A stretch of DNA of 64,000 bases from Lithospermum erythrorhizon. Its lineage: Eukaryota; Streptophyta; Magnoliopsida; Boraginales; Boraginaceae. Shown one piece after another: positions 59,340 to 64,000 of the stretch. The notes under the pieces were generated by a model, which had not been told where the DNA came from, ran no database searches, and saw only the letters and a list, made by a program, of their open reading frames with translations. How positions within the stretch are numbered: the first letter of the stretch is position 1; each line of letters starts with the position of its first letter. The position numbers and the translations under genes were made by a program. The stretch is from positions 52,970 to 116,969 of the forward strand of contig JADFUC010000341.1 of the NCBI GenBank assembly GCA_019722365.1, written 5' to 3'.

Positions 59340-59522
59340 TTAAGGAACAATCTCTATATACATGTCTAAAATCAACCGACTCCTTAACCGGTGTGTTACA
59401 ATATTAAGGGGAACAAGTAAAGACTCGACATAAAGGTAAACATCCACACAAACTCCGGAAATAAAAGAATGAGTAGCTCCATAATCAAAAAGTATCCTAG
59501 CCACTGTATCAAATAACAACAA
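59340..59522 (-). pseudogene. Aspartic protease remnant, Tekay-like element
   Basis: Reads VARILFDYGATHSFISG. Plant gypsy proteases have the active site D-S/T-G-A-T-H-S-F-I-S; here the residue after the catalytic Asp is Tyr, which should disturb the site. A stop follows after about 60 codons. Confidence 0.75.
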
Positions 59523-59783
59523 GGTACCTTATTACTTACCCTCGGAGCTGTCTAAAGGTCAGCCGACGGCATTAACTGCCTCTCGCCAAAGACCGCCTGG
59601 CCGCACCGTGCCTCCTAGGTACTTCCAACTCCAAGACCCCGACGCCCACGGCCTCCAACTGCCCTCTCTCCTCGGCCTCCCCGTACCTCCTCTCTCACGA
59701 TCGCTGCGAAGATGTACTAGCCCACCCACTCGAATACCGAGGACAATCTCGCCATGTGTCCGCATCACTGCATCGGGAAGCAA

Positions 59784-60772
59784 CTACTTCTCTCTCTCCC
59801 GACAATCCTGCATCCTATGGCCCATCCGCCCACAAAGAAATGATCGAACGCCGCCTCGAACCCCGCGACACCCCCCTCTGGGATCCACCATCCGCCGCAT
59901 ACCGGGTAAAAAGCAAGGTTCTGCACGGCCTGGGCGAACAGTGCAATCAAATCCACTCGATGGACGAGTCGGCCGAAGGTCCTCGAACCTCGAACTAGAT
60001 GATCCAATCGGCACCGACTCACCTCCCGCCGCACCCTCCTCTACCCTCTCAGCCTCAGGCTCCGCCAACTCCATCTCTACTTTCATGCAACATTCCTCAA
60101 CTCATGGAAACTCGTGAAAGTCATCAAGGATATATGGTGGCGAATCTCCCATATCAACCCATCTCGGAATCAGGAATTTTCACCTCATTCTCAAACCTGG
60201 AAGCAGCTACAACTCACAAAACCGCCTCTGCATTCCTCCACAGATCGTCACCCCGAGCCAACAAAATCATCCTCCCCAAAGAAGCCATATGGGTACCACA
60301 TAATAATACCTCTCATCAACGCTACAAAGCGCCTCCCAAGTCACCCGATCCTCCCTCTAGCGCCGTAGATAGTCGAGGGCAATTCCCACCAATCGCGAAG
60401 CTTCCCATGGGCCTGTAAGCGGCGAACCTCGACCTCACCACCTCAATACCTGATGGAATCAATCGGTGAACCCACTCCAAGAAACTTTGGGGATCTCCTC
60501 GAAACGGCCAAAAGCTTACTTCCCTCAACACGCCTTCCGCTAGATCGCCATCCGCTAAGCACAAAATCATCCTCAACATTTATCTCTATCCCCAAAGAAC
60601 AGAGTCAATCGACATCAGGTGTACTGGAACTCGCTTGCCCACACCGGGCTCACTCACCAACAACCCACCGGCACGCCGGCCACCTCTAGCTCTACCTCTT
60701 AGTACCCCTCGGCTCCATGTGCACTTCCTCGGGCGGCACGGGTCGATCTATGCTGCCTCCACTCGGTGGCAT
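59784..60772 (-). pseudogene. Gag remnant with zinc knuckle, Tekay-like element
   Basis: A candidate ATG at 60772 (MPPSGG) begins the region. A capsid-like segment (FLEWVHRLI, about 60490-60460) and a disrupted body follow, and the nucleocapsid end reads SFLCGRMGHRMQDCRER (about 59845-59795), a CxxCxxxGHxxxxC knuckle with its first Cys lost. The long plus-strand frames at 59608-60418 are antisense shadows of this GC-rich region. Confidence 0.65.
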
Positions 60773-60897
60773 CCTCAATGCCTACGAAAACGAAAGAAAA
60801 GACTTGTGACTCCAACAAAAAAGACCTCAAACTGCATTAACCTAAACAACCCAGAGTAGACACATAACCAATACTGCACCACCAAAGAAATATGAAA

Positions 60898-60917
60898 CCC
60901 ACGCCTGACACCAAAAA
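60898..60917 (-). other. Primer-binding site of the Tekay-like element
   Basis: Minus-strand TTTTTGGTGTCAGGCGTGGG lies directly after the 5' LTR end (CGTTACA) and resembles the TGGTATCAGAGC-type initiator-Met site used by most plant gypsy elements. Confidence 0.55.
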
Positions 60918-60918
60918 T

Positions 60919-63108
60919 TGTAACGACCGCCTAAGTCAGACGCCCGATCAATCTAAATCCCTTGACACGAAATACTCAATCGACTTGATGACTAATTTAA
61001 AAGAAACCTGCCTCTAAACAACTCAACAAATAATATGTACCGACAACAACACTTTTAAGAAAAAAAGAATCCATCCCCGTATTCCTAACCACATAACGAC
61101 AACTTCAACATACAACACACCCCTAATCTCAAAATATATCCCACAACGAAGCAAGATCTCAAAATAACAACTATATAGACGACAACTACATTTAATGGTG
61201 TACAAGAGATCTGAGATCAACTGCCACCCGCCGGCTCACCTATGCTCTAAGTGCACAAAATACCCAAACAATCTCTGAGACGTGAACAAAAGACCACCGC
61301 CAACTCAGCTATGAAATTGCCGCCCATAACAGATAGCGTAAGTTTTAGTGAATATATATATCTCTGCCATGAAATCAACTTCAATCACGAATAAGAAAAT
61401 TACAAAGTAAATGATATTGTATACGTATAGTTAAGTGGTACATATATTATTATTCAACTTAAGATCTTAATATAAAAGTCATTATAATTTCATTATCTTT
61501 TTCGTATGTTCATAAATTCGTTACTAGCAGAACATTCCAAGATGATGGCAATCAACAATAACATACGTATATTTCAAGAAAGACTGCAATAACACGCAAC
61601 AATCAATCGACCTTACTCTATCAAATGACAACGACGACATCACAACTCAACAACTAACCAACTCAGCAACACAATCAACTCAACAATAGTATCAACTCAA
61701 CAACTCAACAACTCAACAACTCAACAACTCAACAATACTACAACTCAACAACTCTATCAACTCAACAACTCACAACTCAACAATCCTACAACTCAATATA
61801 AGTCCGGATTTCTACAACTAATGCGCATATAATCAACCTCTAACCAGTAGGGAGAACTTACGCCTGGCTTACATAAGTTATCACCGATCAGAATTCAAGT
61901 AATTTAAGCAATTTACTGACAATAAAACCCAACACACAACATCTAACTCATATACAACTCATCCTATCACGACTCAACAACCCCGAAAACACATGTACGA
62001 CGCATGACCACAAACATAACTCCAACGACTAAACCCACAACGCATATTCAACATATAATTTAACATAGATCACATATACACACATACACATATCCGTAAT
62101 CAAATAGTTAATCAACACCCGCAGATAGATACTCAACTCAAGTATTATATAAAACTCCGCGCTAATCACAACAACGACCTTTTCCTAATATCAACGCCTT
62201 AAACAAACATTCAGAATTATAATTACTACTTATAATATACAACTAGTAATATAACATTCTACTATATATTTAATTTCATATTTACTCCCAAAATAACCCA
62301 ACGGAAAAACCCATTATAATCTTATTCCAACTTAAGTCCGCAACTTCCATTTTAAATGATCAAATTCCACTTACTAGTTTCAAAGCCCTAACGTTCCGAT
62401 ATTAACAACTAATCATCACATTTCTAACCATCTTTAACCTCAAACCCAATTAACTACTCAACTTACAAACCATTTTATCCGAACATGCTCTAATCGCCTA
62501 AAAAATCACAACATACACCTCGAACCAATCCTAATAAAAGTCCAAGAGTACACTTCTACCATAATAAAATCATTTAGAAAGTCAACAAAGTCAACAAAGT
62601 TAACTATAATCCCCATACCCCTAACCCCATAACCGATTATTATCACCTCTTATACGATAATCTAAGTTTCAAATGTCGACTTATAACATTATAAATGTCA
62701 AAGCTCAAGGTCAACTCATTATACAAAAAAAAGTCAACATCCTCAAAAGTCAAGAAATACTTCAAAGATTCGAACTTTCTTACCTTAAAACGTAGAGAAT
62801 GACTCGGGAAACTCTCCAAGAAATTTTAGGACCAAAGCTCGCAAAATGAGGAAGAAAATGGAAGAAAATTTTCAAGGGAATTTTTGAGAGGGAGTTCTGC
62901 CCTTAGCCTTGGAAAAAAGGATGAAGATGGTCGCATGGATGGATAAAGATGAAGTTGCATGGAGTTCGCCAGTAAGATATTTCAAGAGTTGTGCACTTTC
63001 GCTCGGTTGCTTAGTTTCTGCCCTCGGTTTAATAACACAACTCTACCATAAATTTAACTTAACCCCAAATAATATTACAATAATGCTCATACGAAACGGC
63101 TTATTACA
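60919..63108 (-). repeat. 5' LTR of the Tekay-like element
   Basis: 2190 bp, from TGTAATAAGCCG (63108, minus strand) to CGGTCGTTACA (60919). It has the donor-like CTACGTTTTAAG|GTAAGAAA (GT at 62783-62782) and a CAACTCAA tract (about 61660-61780). Confidence 0.8.
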
Positions 63109-63113
63109 ATTAC

Positions 63114-63164
63114 TACTTACTACCATATTAATAACTCTATTTAGTTATCTATCCAACTTAATGA
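63114..63164 (-). repeat. Older LTR, short right-hand remnant
   Basis: After the ATTAC duplication the sequence resumes TACTTACTACCATATTAATA, matching the TACTTATAATATACAA continuation of the family LTR for only a few tens of bases before satellite sequence takes over. Confidence 0.4.
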
Positions 63165-64000
63165 CATTATTCATACGCCTCAGTGCTGCTTATGAGGGAC
63201 TCCTTTGGATTCATGGCAAATCCATCAACCAAATAGTATTTTTCTAGTGTGAAATTAGTACTTCATCCCCACGCCCTATTCGGCAAAGTTGTCGCTTTGA
63301 GGATGTTTCATTTAGGGGAAAAATAATCATTTTTAGATTATTAACATTGTTCGGTATGCCTATAAAGTGCTCTTATTTTGATCCCGGTGTTAAAAAGCAC
63401 AATCAAACAAATTTTTTAAGTGTTTAATTAATATTTCAACCCTCCTATTTATAAAGAGTCATGGCTTTTGATGTTTCATTAAGTGGCAAAATAGTCATTT
63501 TATAGATTATAAACGCCGGTCGGATGTGCTTATGTAGTACTCATTTTTATCATTCGTGCTTACAAAGACACCCAAATAGTGTTTTTTAACTACAAAATTA
63601 CTATTTCAAATTTCCTATTCAGAAGTCAGTAGGCTCGGTGTTTCATTTAGGGGCAAAATAGTCATTTTACGTATTATTAACACCTGCCTCAAGCGTGCTT
63701 ATGTGAGGCACTCCTTTGATTTCACAAGTGTGAAACCACACCCAAATATAATTTTATTTCTAGTGAAATTACTATTTCATTCCCCGCCTATTCGCATGTG
63801 TGTGATTTAAGGAAGTTTCCATTTGTGGGCAAAATAATCATTTTATAGATTATTAATACTATTCAAAGATGAGGTTTTCCTTTTTGATCAAGGGTGTTAA
63901 AGCACACCCAAATAGTGTTTTTTAAGTGTTACATTACTATCTTAGCCTCCTATTCGCAAGACTCAGATTTAGCAATACGTAACTGAACGAAGTACAACAG
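63165..64000. repeat. Tandem (satellite-like) array, period about 168 bp
   Basis: About five units. The marker TGTTTC(C)ATT(T)AGGGG..AAAATA(A/G)TCATTTT starts near 63305, 63473, 63640 and 63815 (steps 168, 167, 175). Each unit also has TAGATTATTAACA, GTGCTTATGT..CACTC, CACCCAAATAGTGTTTTTTA and TCCTATTCGCAA-like words in the same order. The array continues to the right edge. Units differ by roughly 20-30 percent by eye. No coding. Confidence 0.85.

Larger units (their letters stand above)
53866..63108 (-). mobile_element. Complete but decayed Tekay/Del-like Ty3/gypsy element, about 9.2 kb
   Basis: LTRs at 60919-63108 (5') and 53866-56132 (3') enclose gag, protease, RT, RNase H and integrase remnants, all on the minus strand in gypsy order (integrase after RT). 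The flanks are ATTAC on both sides (53861-53865 and 63109-63113), a 5-bp target duplication. The C-terminal RILDRREKVLRNKVVALVKV and WRNQRVEEATWE block is typical of the Tekay/Del group. Frame breaks run through all domains, so the element is inactive. It inserted into an older LTR of the same family. Confidence 0.85.

Noticed and set aside
59608..60418. Plus-strand frames of 139-169 codons
   Set aside because: Antisense shadows of the minus-strand gag of the Tekay-like element (Pro/Ser/Arg-rich, no motif).

Overview
The window looks like a stretch of a flowering-plant (eudicot) nuclear genome. It is AT-rich, its genes are split by GT-AG introns, and most of it is decayed transposable elements. 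I recognise two structurally intact host genes. The first (3527-4974, +) is a two-exon gene for a C2H2 zinc-finger protein with a PARP-fold-like C-terminal half. The second (26022-32748, -) is a seven-exon TPS-b terpene synthase resembling alpha-farnesene synthases. All its exons stay open and all intron phases match, giving 562 residues. The species cannot be named from the sequence; an asterid such as a Lamiales member is only a guess.

Layout from left to right. 1-702: the 3' end of a Ty1/copia element that sits beside a minus-strand L1-type LINE fragment (703-1728). 1838-2290: two Stowaway-like MITEs almost touching. 3527-4974: the zinc-finger gene. 4975-9685: AT-rich non-coding DNA. 9686-9930: a piece of RNase H-like coding sequence. 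9961-14800: an internally deleted Ty3/gypsy element of the Tat type, with an integrase remnant and a long antisense-coding 3' region. 16417-18430: a lone LTR of an Ogre/Tat-like family, full of nested tandem repeats. 20549-25244: a 4.7-kb Mutator-like element (MULE) with terminal inverted repeats of about 150 bp and a decayed transposase. 25711-26004: an inverted-repeat element ending 17 bp from the terpene synthase stop codon. 26022-32748: the terpene synthase, with a Stowaway MITE in intron 1. 33192-39503: an Ogre/Tat-like gypsy element, internally deleted, with gag and reverse-transcriptase remnants. 39504-45600: non-coding DNA with several fold-back elements, short duplications and a tRNA-derived SINE.

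45844-51317 holds two long LTRs of one gypsy family in opposite orientation, facing each other. 53866-63108 is a complete but decayed minus-strand Tekay/Del-like gypsy element of about 9.2 kb, flanked by a 5-bp duplication (ATTAC) and inserted into an older copy of its own LTR family. From about 63165 to the window end there is a tandem array with a period near 168 bp, a nucleosome-sized satellite monomer.

The two host genes show no functional link. The rest records repeated rounds of insertion, nesting and deletion. The points most worth following up are: the terpene synthase start, where an upstream overlapping ORF with a transit-peptide-like N-terminus precedes the apparent initiator; the His-to-Tyr change in the PARP-like HGT motif of the zinc-finger gene; the hairpin-forming minisatellite and a conserved splice donor inside the gypsy LTRs; and the satellite array at the right edge.
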